Origin: Fastidiosipila sp964627125
GTDB lineage: Bacteria; Bacillota; Clostridia; Saccharofermentanales; Fastidiosipilaceae
Assembly: GCA_964627125.1 (NCBI GenBank)
Contig: CAZVJQ010000026.1
Span: forward strand, 1-22,762
Direction of reading: 5' to 3'
Length of the DNA: 22,762 nt
Position numbers and translations under genes: made by a program. Shown piece after piece: positions 1 through 7,109 of this stretch (position 1 is its first letter; each line of letters starts with the position of its first letter). The notes under the pieces were generated by a model. It was not told the DNA's origin. It made no database searches and saw only the letters and a program-made list of their open reading frames with translations.

Positions 1-720
1 CACTAGATCAGCATATTCTTTAATTTTACTTGGACCAAATTTTGTAATTGCAATAATCTTAGCACCTGAACTTTTTGCGGCTTCAGTAATATCAATTGTA
101 TCTTTGGTATTTCCTGAGTTTGAAATAATAATTGCTACATCATTTTCAGTTAAAGTTGCTGCTAATGTTATTTGCATATGCAAGTCCATTACAGATACTG
201 CATTTAGACCAATTCTATTAAATTTATATTGAGCATCTAGAGCTACTAATCCTGAAGCCCAAATACCAAATAGAGCTACAATATTTGAACTAGTAATTAT
301 ACTTACAGCTTCTTTAATGGCATCTAGATTCATGATTTCTCTAGTTTCAGTTATAGCATTAATATTTCTATCAAATACTCTAGAAACTAAATTTGCTATT
401 TCGCCTTCACCTTTAATATCAGCATAGGGTGTATTTTCATCTTGTATACTTTTTTGATCGACTAACTCTTGCCCTAAGAATTGCTTAAGTTCTTTTATTC
501 CTGCAAAACCTATTCTTTGGGAAAATCTTACCCAACCCGCTTGACTGACGTTAGATGCTTTTGCAATCTGAGTCATTGGATCAGTTAATAAAATGTATGG
601 ATTTTGTGCGAAGAATACTGCTGCTTCTTGCTCCTTAGGATTAAATGAATCTTGAGCAGATCTAATTTTTGTCAAAAGACTCTCTATTGTTTCATTAGCA
701 TTTAAATCAAATTTGTCCAT
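1..720 (-). CDS. RpiR/MurR-family transcriptional regulator, partial (C-terminus beyond left edge)
   Basis: The frame is open for 240 codons from an ATG at 720 to the left edge, so the C-terminus is missing. A GAGGT ribosome binding site lies about 8 nt upstream of the ATG. The N-terminal 80 residues read as an RpiR-type helix-turn-helix domain (residues 48-81, including PMTQIAKASNVSQAGWVRFS). From about residue 135 a SIS sugar-phosphate-binding domain begins, with FGIWASG near 151-157 and the Ser/Gly motif IISNSGNTKDTI near 198-209. RpiR regulators bind sugar phosphates through the SIS domain. Lying 189 nt downstream of murQ on the same strand, this one most plausibly senses MurNAc-6-phosphate or a related amino-sugar phosphate (inference). 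The family call is firm; the effector is a guess. Confidence 0.88.
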   Translation of the reverse strand, partial: MDKFDLNANETIESLLTKIRSAQDSFNPKEQEAAVFFAQNPYILLTDPMTQIAKASNVSQAGWVRFSQRIGFAGIKELKQFLGQELVDQKSIQDENTPYADIKGEGEIANLVSRVFDRNINAITETREIMNLDAIKEAVSIITSSNIVALFGIWASGLVALDAQYKFNRIGLNAVSVMDLHMQITLAATLTENDVAIIISNSGNTKDTIDITEAAKSSGAKIIAITKFGPSKIKEYADLV

Positions 721-772
721 GGATTGTTACCTCAAACACATTTCTATTATCTTCCATACCACTATGAGAATT

Positions 773-778
773 ATTATA
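773..778 (-). promoter_or_regulatory. possible -10 box of the RpiR regulator gene
   Basis: The minus strand has a perfect TATAAT 53 nt upstream of the regulator ATG, but the best -35 match at 16-17 nt spacing (TTCAAT or similar) is poor. This 189-nt gap shows no terminator after murQ, so the regulator may be read both from here and by readthrough. Confidence 0.3.
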
Positions 779-909
779 CATAAATCTAAGATCAATTGAA
801 TAAATATAATTGACTAATCTATTAGACTTGCCTCTAGAAGTTAGTATATAAAATTCTCTTTAATATTTGATTTAAACTATAACATTTATTTAATTATATG
901 GATTACATA

Positions 910-1869
910 TTAGGAATTAGCTAGTTTAATAGCTTCCCTCAAGAATCCATGACTATCTTCTAGTAAGGTCTTAGCTTCATTAGCTCCAACATTACCAAGA
1001 ATCATCAAAACAGCTGTCTTAACGTGATATGCGCATTGTTCTAAATTTTCTAATGCTTCTTCTCTGTCTACTCCTGTAATTTCCATGGTTTGACTAATTG
1101 CACGAACCTTTAATTTTTCGTTACTTGGTTTCATATCAACCATTCTGTTGCCATATACTTTACCAATTCTAATCATGGCACCTGTACTTAGCATGTTTAG
1201 AATCATTTTTGTTGCTGTACCAGCCTTTAATCTGGTCGAACCTTGAATAATTTCAGGTCCTGTAACTGCTTCTATAGGAATATCAACACTTGCACTTAAT
1301 TCAGTATTTCTGTTGCATGAAATACCTACTGTTGTAATACCTAATTCTCTTGCTTTTTCCACCACACCTAAAACATATGGAGTTCTACCACTTGATGTGA
1401 TACCTACTACTATATCGTTAGGAGTTGGATCAAGAGCTGTTAAATCACTAGCTCCAGATGTAGCTTTATCTTCTTCTGATTCTATGGCGTTTCTTAAGGC
1501 ATGATCACCACCAGCAATAATTCCTTGGACCATTTCTTTATCAACACCAAATGTTGGTGGGCATTCTGATGCATCTAAAACACCTAGTCTTCCACTAGTT
1601 CCTGCACCAAAATAGAATAATCTTCCGCCATTTCTAAATGCATTTGCAATAGTTTCAATTGCTTGCGCTATATACTCTTTAGATTCAGCGATTATTGGAA
1701 CAATTTGCTCATCAACTACTAAGAATGAATCCACAATCTCAGATGCTGTAGCTTGATCAATGTTCTCTGAATGTATGTTGTTTTGCTCGGTTCCCAAGCT
1801 CCATACAGATTTTTCAAAATCACTACCCTGTCCATTATGGCTAGTAGTTACGCCTTCTTTGTCACTCAT
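910..1869 (-). CDS. murQ: N-acetylmuramic acid 6-phosphate etherase MurQ
   Basis: This 319-residue protein cleaves the D-lactyl ether of MurNAc-6-phosphate to give GlcNAc-6-phosphate and lactate, a cytoplasmic step of cell-wall sugar recycling or scavenging. Family hallmarks are visible: the SIS-type stretch FGAGTSGRLGVLDASECPP (about 88-105), GGDHALRNAIESEED (120-134), GITSSGRTPY, and the signature GPEIIQGSTRLKAGTATK followed by LNMLSTGAMIRIGKVYGNRM. By alignment from memory to the E. coli enzyme, the catalytic glutamates correspond to E102 (SEC) and E133 (EED). A GAAGGAAA site just upstream supports the ATG at 1869. This gives about 25 residues before the usual start region (LGTEQNN), so the protein is slightly longer than the typical 300. 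It follows an ABC transporter unit after a terminator and precedes an RpiR regulator. Confidence 0.96.
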   Translation of the reverse strand: MSDKEGVTTSHNGQGSDFEKSVWSLGTEQNNIHSENIDQATASEIVDSFLVVDEQIVPIIAESKEYIAQAIETIANAFRNGGRLFYFGAGTSGRLGVLDASECPPTFGVDKEMVQGIIAGGDHALRNAIESEEDKATSGASDLTALDPTPNDIVVGITSSGRTPYVLGVVEKARELGITTVGISCNRNTELSASVDIPIEAVTGPEIIQGSTRLKAGTATKMILNMLSTGAMIRIGKVYGNRMVDMKPSNEKLKVRAISQTMEITGVDREEALENLEQCAYHVKTAVLMILGNVGANEAKTLLEDSHGFLREAIKLANS

Positions 1870-1895
1870 AGAATTTCCTTCTTTACTATTTTATT

Positions 1896-1950
1896 CGTTA
1901 GTTTAACTTGTCTCGTTAGTATTGCTTGTCGTTTGTGTTGTGTCGTTTTT
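1896..1950 (-). repeat. short direct-repeat tract in the murQ leader
   Basis: Between the upstream terminator and the murQ ribosome binding site, the plus-strand core CGTT occurs four times (1896, 1914, 1930, 1944) at spacings of 18, 16 and 14 nt. The flanks are alike: TCGTTAGT twice, then TGTCGTTT twice. No clear -35/-10 pair was seen in this stretch. The function is unknown. Confidence 0.4.
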
Positions 1951-1984
1951 ATAAAAAATGGCCATAGCCTAAACTATGGCCATA
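1951..1984 (-). terminator. intrinsic terminator after the ABC substrate-binding protein gene
   Basis: A perfect 10-bp stem (ATGGCCATAG / CTATGGCCAT, 1958-1967 and 1974-1983) with a 6-nt loop is followed on the minus strand by a T-rich tract (complement of 1951-1958). It lies about 45 nt after the lipoprotein stop and about 85 nt before the murQ start. It would cut or reduce readthrough from the transporter genes into murQ. Confidence 0.85.
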
Positions 1985-2028
1985 CTTTTTACCAAATATG
2001 GTGTTTTATATCAATTGTTATTGAATTA

Positions 2029-3651
2029 CTATTCACCACCTGTTAGTGTTTGCCATGCATCATTACCTTGATCCATGATTTCTTGTAGTCCTGATGACTT
2101 CAAGTTTTCATATTCATTGTAGAATTCATCGATTGTCATATCACCGATTACTGTTAATGAGATAGCTGTTGCTAATTGTGGTAATAATTCTGCTGCATAT
2201 TCTGCATATGCTTCAGTATTTAGACCAGGTACTGAACTAAACCAGTGACCTTCACCCATGTATAAAGCATCTACGAATTGTTGTGTTGCTGGGTCTGATT
2301 CTTCATAAGTGTTACCACCTAACATGATTGACTCATAAGCAGCTGCATCAAATTTATGTGCGAATGGAGTAAAGTTTAATCCTGCTTGACGTGCATCAGC
2401 AAAACTTGTACCAAATTCTTCTTTAAGTACTGGAACACCATCAACTACATCGTGGTGAACACCTTCGATACCGTAACTCATTGTTACAACACCTTCATCA
2501 CTAAATACGTGGTTGAAGAAACCTAGGATATCGTTAACAACTCCTCTTTCTTCTGCTGAAATAGTGATTACTGAAGTAGCTGTAATTGCATTTCTACCTG
2601 GGATACCACTGTGTCCATCTGGTCCAGTAGGAGGTGTAATACCTACTAATTTTGCATCTTCTTGACCTTCTACTTCGCTAAGTGCTAATGTAGCTGTTCT
2701 TGTAATCTCAGCCCATGTAAATGTAGAACCTACTAAACCTGACATAATAGCATCTGTTAAGTTGTTGTTTTCTACGTAAACACCTCTATCAGCAAATTCT
2801 GGATCTAAGTAACCATTGTTGTACATTTCTCTAACAGCTTCTAAGTATGTACGGAAGTGTGGTGACTCAGGAGCTAATGTCCAGTTGTTGTTCTCATCAA
2901 TCATGATTGAGTTTCTGTTACTTACGTTCATTCCGAAAATTGGCATTAGTGAGAAAATATCACCTGAGTATGGAAGCTCGTTTGAAGCATCTCCATCACC
3001 ATTTAAGTCATTTGTCTTAAATGCTTCCCAGACTTCTAACCAATCATCCCAAGTTTCAGGCATTTCTAAACCAACTTGATCTAACCAGTCAGCACGAATT
3101 GACCATGCATATGCAGGTGGGAAATCTAAGGCAAATGGAATTAGGTATAAGTTACCGTCTTCAGCATTTCTTAGTTTTGTTTCTTCAATTGGATTGTCTG
3201 CAACTGTTGCCCATACATTTGGAGCATGTTCTTCCATTAATCCATCTAAAGCGACAGCAGCACCTTCGTTGATTAAGTTTGTACCTGCACCATTAATAAC
3301 TTCAGGAATGTCACCACCAGCTAAGGTTTGAGTAACTACGTTTGCGTAGTTATCTGCAGGTAACCATTCAAAGTTAATCTTTGTATTAGTATCTTCCATG
3401 AGTTTATCAAAAATAGCATTAGTACCATTTTCTAATGATTTTTCGTGATCTCCCCAGTTTGATCCCATTAATGTGAATTCTAGAACTTCTCCAGTTCCAT
3501 CATCACCTGTACCGTCGTCCCCATCATCATCTGATACACCTGTATCATCGTCTGGGTCGGTTGTGCCTCCATCATTATTACATGCTACAAGAGTAAATGT
3601 TAATACGCCTGCAAGTAGTAATGACATAAATTTAAAATGTCTGCGTTTCAT
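2029..3651 (-). CDS. ABC transporter extracellular solute-binding lipoprotein (LplA-like, CUT1 type)
   Basis: This 540-residue secreted lipoprotein captures a saccharide outside the cell for the two permeases encoded just upstream. The signal peptide is clear: MKRRHFKF, then a hydrophobic core and the lipobox LVAC with the lipidated cysteine at residue 24. Residues 25-55 form a low-complexity Asp/Gly/Thr linker that would tether the domain to the membrane. The rest resembles large family-1 solute-binding proteins of the LplA/YtcQ type (LMGSNWGDHEKSLENGTN near the start of the mature domain, later WSIRADWLDQVGLEMPETWDDW). AGGAGG sits 7 nt before the ATG. It is last in the transporter unit, 60 nt after the second permease, and is followed by a strong terminator. 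The ligand cannot be read from sequence; murQ nearby hints at an amino sugar or muropeptide. Confidence 0.92.
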   Translation of the reverse strand: MKRRHFKFMSLLLAGVLTFTLVACNNDGGTTDPDDDTGVSDDDGDDGTGDDGTGEVLEFTLMGSNWGDHEKSLENGTNAIFDKLMEDTNTKINFEWLPADNYANVVTQTLAGGDIPEVINGAGTNLINEGAAVALDGLMEEHAPNVWATVADNPIEETKLRNAEDGNLYLIPFALDFPPAYAWSIRADWLDQVGLEMPETWDDWLEVWEAFKTNDLNGDGDASNELPYSGDIFSLMPIFGMNVSNRNSIMIDENNNWTLAPESPHFRTYLEAVREMYNNGYLDPEFADRGVYVENNNLTDAIMSGLVGSTFTWAEITRTATLALSEVEGQEDAKLVGITPPTGPDGHSGIPGRNAITATSVITISAEERGVVNDILGFFNHVFSDEGVVTMSYGIEGVHHDVVDGVPVLKEEFGTSFADARQAGLNFTPFAHKFDAAAYESIMLGGNTYEESDPATQQFVDALYMGEGHWFSSVPGLNTEAYAEYAAELLPQLATAISLTVIGDMTIDEFYNEYENLKSSGLQEIMDQGNDAWQTLTGGE

Positions 3652-3711
3652 AGTCTATCCTCCTACTATTTTTTTGTGCTAACGCCAAGCCTAATTTAAT
3701 GGTGCTGATTA

Positions 3712-4590
3712 TTAACCTTTAACTGCTCCAAGCATGATTCCAGAAACAAAATACTTCTGAATGAAAGGATATATAATCAACATTGGAATTATTGAGAGAA
3801 CTATTGCCGCATTTCTCAACTGTTCAGGTAGAGTTAATGTACCCTCCGGAGCAGTCATATCAAATTCCGATTGTTCTGAGGACATAATTACGTCCCGTAA
3901 AATTACTTGTAATGTATATTTATCTCTGTCTCTAATGTACATAAGTGGTGCAAGATACTCATTCCATCTAGCAACAATAATCCAAAGAGTAACTGTAGCT
4001 AAAACTGGAACTGAGACAGGGAGCACGATTCTAAATAGAATTTGGAAATCATGTGCACCATCAATTTTTGCTGATTCAACTAATGACTTTGGCAAGCTAT
4101 CAAAGAAGTTTCTTACAACGATAATGTTATAAGCACCCATCATTGATGGAATAATCAATGCCCAAATGGTATCGAATAAACCTGTTGCTCTAACAACCAT
4201 AAATGCTGGGATCATACCACCTGCAACCCACATGGTTAGAACTATCATTAAGTTATAAGCCTTCTTACCTTTAAAATCACCAAAAGCAATTGGATAAGCA
4301 GCCATTACTGTGAATAACATATTTAAAGGAGTATGGATTAGTACGACTAGAATACTGTTTATATAACCGGTTAAAATTCTATCGCTAGAAAATACTTGTT
4401 CATATCCTATAGTAGTGAAGTCTACTGGGAAAATTCCAACATCACCTCTTAAAATTGCATTTGTACTACTAAATGACATCGCTAAAACATTAAGAATAGG
4501 TATCAAAAATGCTGCAGATGCTAGAACAAAAAATATGATTAAGAAAAATTGGAATATCTTCATTCCTGGTGTTTTTACTTTTATATTCAT
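3712..4590 (-). CDS. ABC sugar transporter permease (LplC/YtcP-like, MalG type)
   Basis: A 292-residue inner-membrane permease of the CUT1 carbohydrate ABC family. It has an N-terminal membrane segment at about 12-36 and several further hydrophobic segments. The cytoplasmic EAA loop that docks to the ATPase is at about 172-191 (ESAKIDGAHDFQILFRIVLP). The C-terminus IQKYFVSGIMLGAVKG is typical of the MalG-side subunit. It starts 15 nt after the stop of the first permease and so is probably translated from the same message. It pairs with that permease to form the channel. No ATP-binding subunit is encoded in this unit. Confidence 0.94.
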   Translation of the reverse strand: MNIKVKTPGMKIFQFFLIIFFVLASAAFLIPILNVLAMSFSSTNAILRGDVGIFPVDFTTIGYEQVFSSDRILTGYINSILVVLIHTPLNMLFTVMAAYPIAFGDFKGKKAYNLMIVLTMWVAGGMIPAFMVVRATGLFDTIWALIIPSMMGAYNIIVVRNFFDSLPKSLVESAKIDGAHDFQILFRIVLPVSVPVLATVTLWIIVARWNEYLAPLMYIRDRDKYTLQVILRDVIMSSEQSEFDMTAPEGTLTLPEQLRNAAIVLSIIPMLIIYPFIQKYFVSGIMLGAVKG

Positions 4591-4605
4591 CTCTTTACCT
4601 CTATC

Positions 4606-5577
4606 CTACATTATTGCGACATCTGTATATTTTTTAGATATCCAGTTAGCTATTGATACAAGAACTATACTTATAACAGAACTGAACATTCCTGCAGCTG
4701 TCGCCCTACTATACTCTTGACTTATAAGACCAGTCTTATATGTATAAGTCGGGAACATTTCAGAGACCGTCAAGTTAAGGTCATTTTGGAATAGATAAAT
4801 CTTCTCTGTATTAACTGCCATCAATGATCCAATTTGTAAGATAAGCATTAACATAATCATATTTCTAATACCTGGTAAGGTTATATGAATTGTTTGTTGC
4901 CAGCGATTAGCACCATCAATTTCTGCAGCTTCATACAAGTGTGGGTCTATGTTACTCAATGTAGCTAGGTAAATAATCGAACCCCAACCTATACCTTGCC
5001 AAATACCAGTTACAACCATAATTGCATAGAAATATCGTGGTTCGGATAAGAAGTTAATTCTACTTCCACCGAATTGAACCATTAAATTATTGATTAAACC
5101 TAGTGATGGAGAAAGCAATTGTCTTGTCATACCAACTACAACAACTGTTGAAATAAAGTAAGGTAAATAACTTATTGTTTGAGTTATAGACTTAAAGCGT
5201 TTAAACCATAATTCATTTAATAATAAGGCAAATACAATAGGAGCTGGGAAAGCAAATAATAAACTTAAAGCATTAAGCGCGAAGGTATTACGTAACAACC
5301 TTCCAAAATAAGTCATATTAGTAAAGATTCTTTCAAAGTTTCTAAATCCTACCCATTCACTGTCAGCGAATCCTTTTAAGATTTTGAAGTCTTGGAATGC
5401 GATAACATTCCAGGTAATTGGCCAATATCTAAATACAAGGAAGTATATAATTGTGATCCAAACCATTAGATAAATGTATCTATTACCGTACATTTTACTC
5501 TGCTTGAAGGGTACTTTACGTCTACCCCCATCGACTCTTAATTTTTTATCTGGAGTCTTCTTTGTCTTTGTCGCCAT
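4606..5577 (-). CDS. ABC sugar transporter permease (LplB-like, MalF type)
   Basis: A 323-residue permease and the first gene of the transporter unit. A basic cytoplasmic N-terminus (about residues 1-35, many Lys/Arg) precedes the first membrane segment at about 36-56 (YLMVWITIIYFLVFRYWP). The EAA loop is at about 216-235 (EAAEIDGANRWQQTIHITLP). This layout matches the LplB/YtcP-system permeases of Gram-positive bacteria. The ATG at 5577 is preceded by AAGGTG, and a good sigma-A promoter lies about 70-100 nt upstream. The substrate is not predictable from the permease alone. Confidence 0.94.
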   Translation of the reverse strand: MATKTKKTPDKKLRVDGGRRKVPFKQSKMYGNRYIYLMVWITIIYFLVFRYWPITWNVIAFQDFKILKGFADSEWVGFRNFERIFTNMTYFGRLLRNTFALNALSLLFAFPAPIVFALLLNELWFKRFKSITQTISYLPYFISTVVVVGMTRQLLSPSLGLINNLMVQFGGSRINFLSEPRYFYAIMVVTGIWQGIGWGSIIYLATLSNIDPHLYEAAEIDGANRWQQTIHITLPGIRNMIMLMLILQIGSLMAVNTEKIYLFQNDLNLTVSEMFPTYTYKTGLISQEYSRATAAGMFSSVISIVLVSIANWISKKYTDVAIM

Positions 5578-5628
5578 CTCGCACCTTCTATACTATGAAT
5601 AATTTTTGTTTAAACATTGAATATATAC

Positions 5629-5641
5629 GAATAATTTATTC
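5629..5641. promoter_or_regulatory. possible operator at the ABC operon start site
   Basis: GAATAATTTATTC is a perfect inverted repeat with 6-bp arms around one base. It sits at the predicted transcription start of the ABC operon. The half GAATAATTT recurs at 5597-5605. It could be a repressor site, but in AT-rich DNA a palindrome this short can arise by chance. Confidence 0.3.
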
Positions 5642-5648
5642 ATGTTTA

Positions 5649-5677
5649 ATTCTATACATTGACTATTACTTTGTCAA
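5649..5677 (-). promoter_or_regulatory. sigma-A promoter of the ABC transporter operon
   Basis: The minus strand reads TTGACA (5672-5677), 17 nt, TAGAAT (5649-5654): a consensus -35 and a 5/6 -10 at ideal spacing. Transcription would start near 5641, giving a leader of about 65 nt before the first permease. Confidence 0.65.
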
Positions 5678-5767
5678 CAAAATTTAAGTCCTTAGATATT
5701 TCTTTGTGCACCCTATACAATCAACAAGCTGATTTTTCGTCAATATGTCTTAATATATTTTTAACAT

Positions 5768-5800
5768 AAGAAAAGAGCTCAGAAATTCCAAGCTCTTTTT
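5768..5800 (-). terminator. intrinsic terminator after the GNAT gene
   Basis: AAAAGAGCT (5771-5779) and AGCTCTTTT (5791-5799) form a perfect 9-bp stem, ending in the T tract CTTTTCTT on the minus strand. It is about 30 nt past the stop of the acetyltransferase gene and separates it from the ABC operon promoter. Confidence 0.8.
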
Positions 5801-5829
5801 ATCAAAATCTATCTAATTATATTCAAATA

Positions 5830-6312
5830 TTAGTCTTTCATACCACCTAGGAAATCTTTATAAACACCAGGTGTTGAATCTGGAATTTTCACAGCACCAA
5901 CTGTTTTTTCATAAAATTCAGCAGGTCCTATTCCACCAATAATTGCATACTGGAAACCTAAATTATACATAGCCTCTAAACTCTTGATTAATAGAGCTGT
6001 ACCTATACCCTTACCTCTATACTCTGGATCTACAGCTGTCGGACCGAAGAAGTTTGGAGCAGTTGCATCGTAGCATGCATACCCTATTAATTTTGAACCT
6101 TCAGTTGCTATAAATAAGCTAATTGGAGTATTAGAGAAAGTTACATCTGCCTCATCTCTTTGTGGAGCATGGCTAATCTCACCTACAAAATCTAAAATCT
6201 TAGTTTTATCAGGAGCAATAGCTCTTCTAATTTGTATATTTTCATCTTCTAATTTCTTTATGAGATCGTCGTATGACGGTAAATCATAAAGCTTAACTAA
6301 CATATCTGCCAT
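5830..6312 (-). CDS. GNAT-family N-acetyltransferase
   Basis: A 160-residue protein with a GNAT fold. The acetyl-CoA pyrophosphate-binding motif A is at about 94-109 (VDPEYRGKGIGTALL, with R99/G100/G102/G104). It is preceded by the beta-strand segment ISLFIATEGSKLIGYAC and followed by the C-terminal FYEKTVGA that often marks the second acetyl-CoA contact. The first 30 residues look like a short helical extension. The ATG at 6312 is 1 nt past the stop of the cobalamin adenosyltransferase gene, so the two are probably co-translated. An alternative ATG is at codon 4. The acetyl acceptor (small molecule or protein) is unknown. Confidence 0.85.
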   Translation of the reverse strand: MADMLVKLYDLPSYDDLIKKLEDENIQIRRAIAPDKTKILDFVGEISHAPQRDEADVTFSNTPISLFIATEGSKLIGYACYDATAPNFFGPTAVDPEYRGKGIGTALLIKSLEAMYNLGFQYAIIGGIGPAEFYEKTVGAVKIPDSTPGVYKDFLGGMKD

Positions 6313-6313
6313 A

Positions 6314-6931
6314 TTATTCTTTAACCTCTAAATCTGGTGCTTCATCATAAATATCATCTTTTGTAATGTCTAAGTGGAAGACTGAACCACCTCTATCATA
6401 TAAGACATCAGGAACATCTTGTCTTGCATTAGCAACTCTTGCAACAGCAAATAAATAATCAGATAGTCTATTTACAAATTTTAATGCATTAGGATTTGAC
6501 TCTTCTTCCTTCATGAATGTAACAGCTCTTCTCTCTGCTCTTCTACAAACTGTTCTAGCTTGGTGAAGAAGTGCTGCTAATTCAGTTCCACCTTGTAAAA
6601 TAAAAGATTCTACTGGAGGTGCCTGATTAGTAAATACATCAATTCTCTCTTCGAGCCAAGTTGAAAGTGTTTCATCTACTCTGTACGGATATTTCTCATT
6701 ATTTGCTGGACTAGCGAAGTCATTTCCACAGTCGAATAAATAATGTTGAATCTTATACAAATCATTGTCTAGTTCTGGCCACTCTTCAATTTTGGTTCTT
6801 GCCAAACCGATAATGCTGTTAAGCTCGTCGATAGTTCCATATGCCTCAACTCTCGCATCATCTTTATATACAGCAGCTCCACCTATCAATTTGGTTTTAC
6901 CTTTATCACCTGTACGTGTATAAATTTGCAT
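6314..6931 (-). CDS. cob(I)alamin adenosyltransferase, PduO type
   Basis: This 205-residue enzyme transfers the adenosyl group of ATP to cob(I)alamin to make adenosylcobalamin. PduO-type hallmarks are visible: the N-terminal ATP-binding stretch YTRTGDKGKTKLIGG (4-18), then RVEAYGTIDELNSIIGLA (27-44), the Arg-rich helix ARTVCRRAERR (125-135) and NRLSDYLFAVAR (154-165). Length is normal for the family. An AGAGGC site precedes the ATG. No cobalamin-synthesis or AdoCbl-dependent enzyme lies in the window, so the cofactor user is elsewhere. The downstream GNAT gene is nearly abutting. Confidence 0.94.
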   Translation of the reverse strand: MQIYTRTGDKGKTKLIGGAAVYKDDARVEAYGTIDELNSIIGLARTKIEEWPELDNDLYKIQHYLFDCGNDFASPANNEKYPYRVDETLSTWLEERIDVFTNQAPPVESFILQGGTELAALLHQARTVCRRAERRAVTFMKEEESNPNALKFVNRLSDYLFAVARVANARQDVPDVLYDRGGSVFHLDITKDDIYDEAPDLEVKE

Positions 6932-6948
6932 TTATTGCCTCTTTTCTT

Positions 6949-6978
6949 TGTATACTTAGTAATAATTTTCTTAGTCAA
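6949..6978 (-). promoter_or_regulatory. probable promoter of the adenosyltransferase-GNAT unit
   Basis: The minus strand has TTGACT (6973-6978), an 18-nt spacer and TATACA (6949-6954). The -10 box ends 17 nt upstream of the ATG at 6931, so the leader would be very short. No cobalamin riboswitch fits in the available space. Confidence 0.45.
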
Positions 6979-7026
6979 ACTATCATTTTGTTTCATTTTA
7001 CTACAGTAGTGCAGTAGATTAATTAA

Positions 7027-7080
7027 GAAAAAGTTAATGCCCAGATTGTCATGGATAATTAAATCCAAGAATCTAGGCAT
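7027..7080 (-). terminator. intrinsic terminator after transketolase
   Basis: A long imperfect hairpin: outer arms ATGCC-c-AGATT (7037-7047) and AATCT-a-GGCAT (7070-7080), and an inner stem TGGAT/ATCCA around AATTAA. On the minus strand TTTTTCTT follows within a few bases. It begins 30 nt after the transketolase stop. Confidence 0.68.
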
Positions 7081-7109
7081 TATAAAAATTTATAATTTCA
7101 ATTACTTAG

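Noticed and set aside
1771..2046. A plus-strand 91-codon open frame with hydrophobic residues.
   Set aside because: It lies across the murQ start, the murQ leader and the terminator; the hydrophobicity reflects AT-rich DNA, and there is no convincing ribosome binding site.
6932..7036. A cobalamin riboswitch before the adenosyltransferase gene.
   Set aside because: Only about 100 nt separate it from the previous terminator, the predicted leader is under 20 nt, and no B12-box-like sequence is visible.
6886..7080. A 64-codon minus-strand open frame upstream of and overlapping the cobalamin adenosyltransferase start.
   Set aside because: It covers the transketolase terminator and the next promoter, overlaps a well-supported gene in another frame, and matches nothing I recognise.
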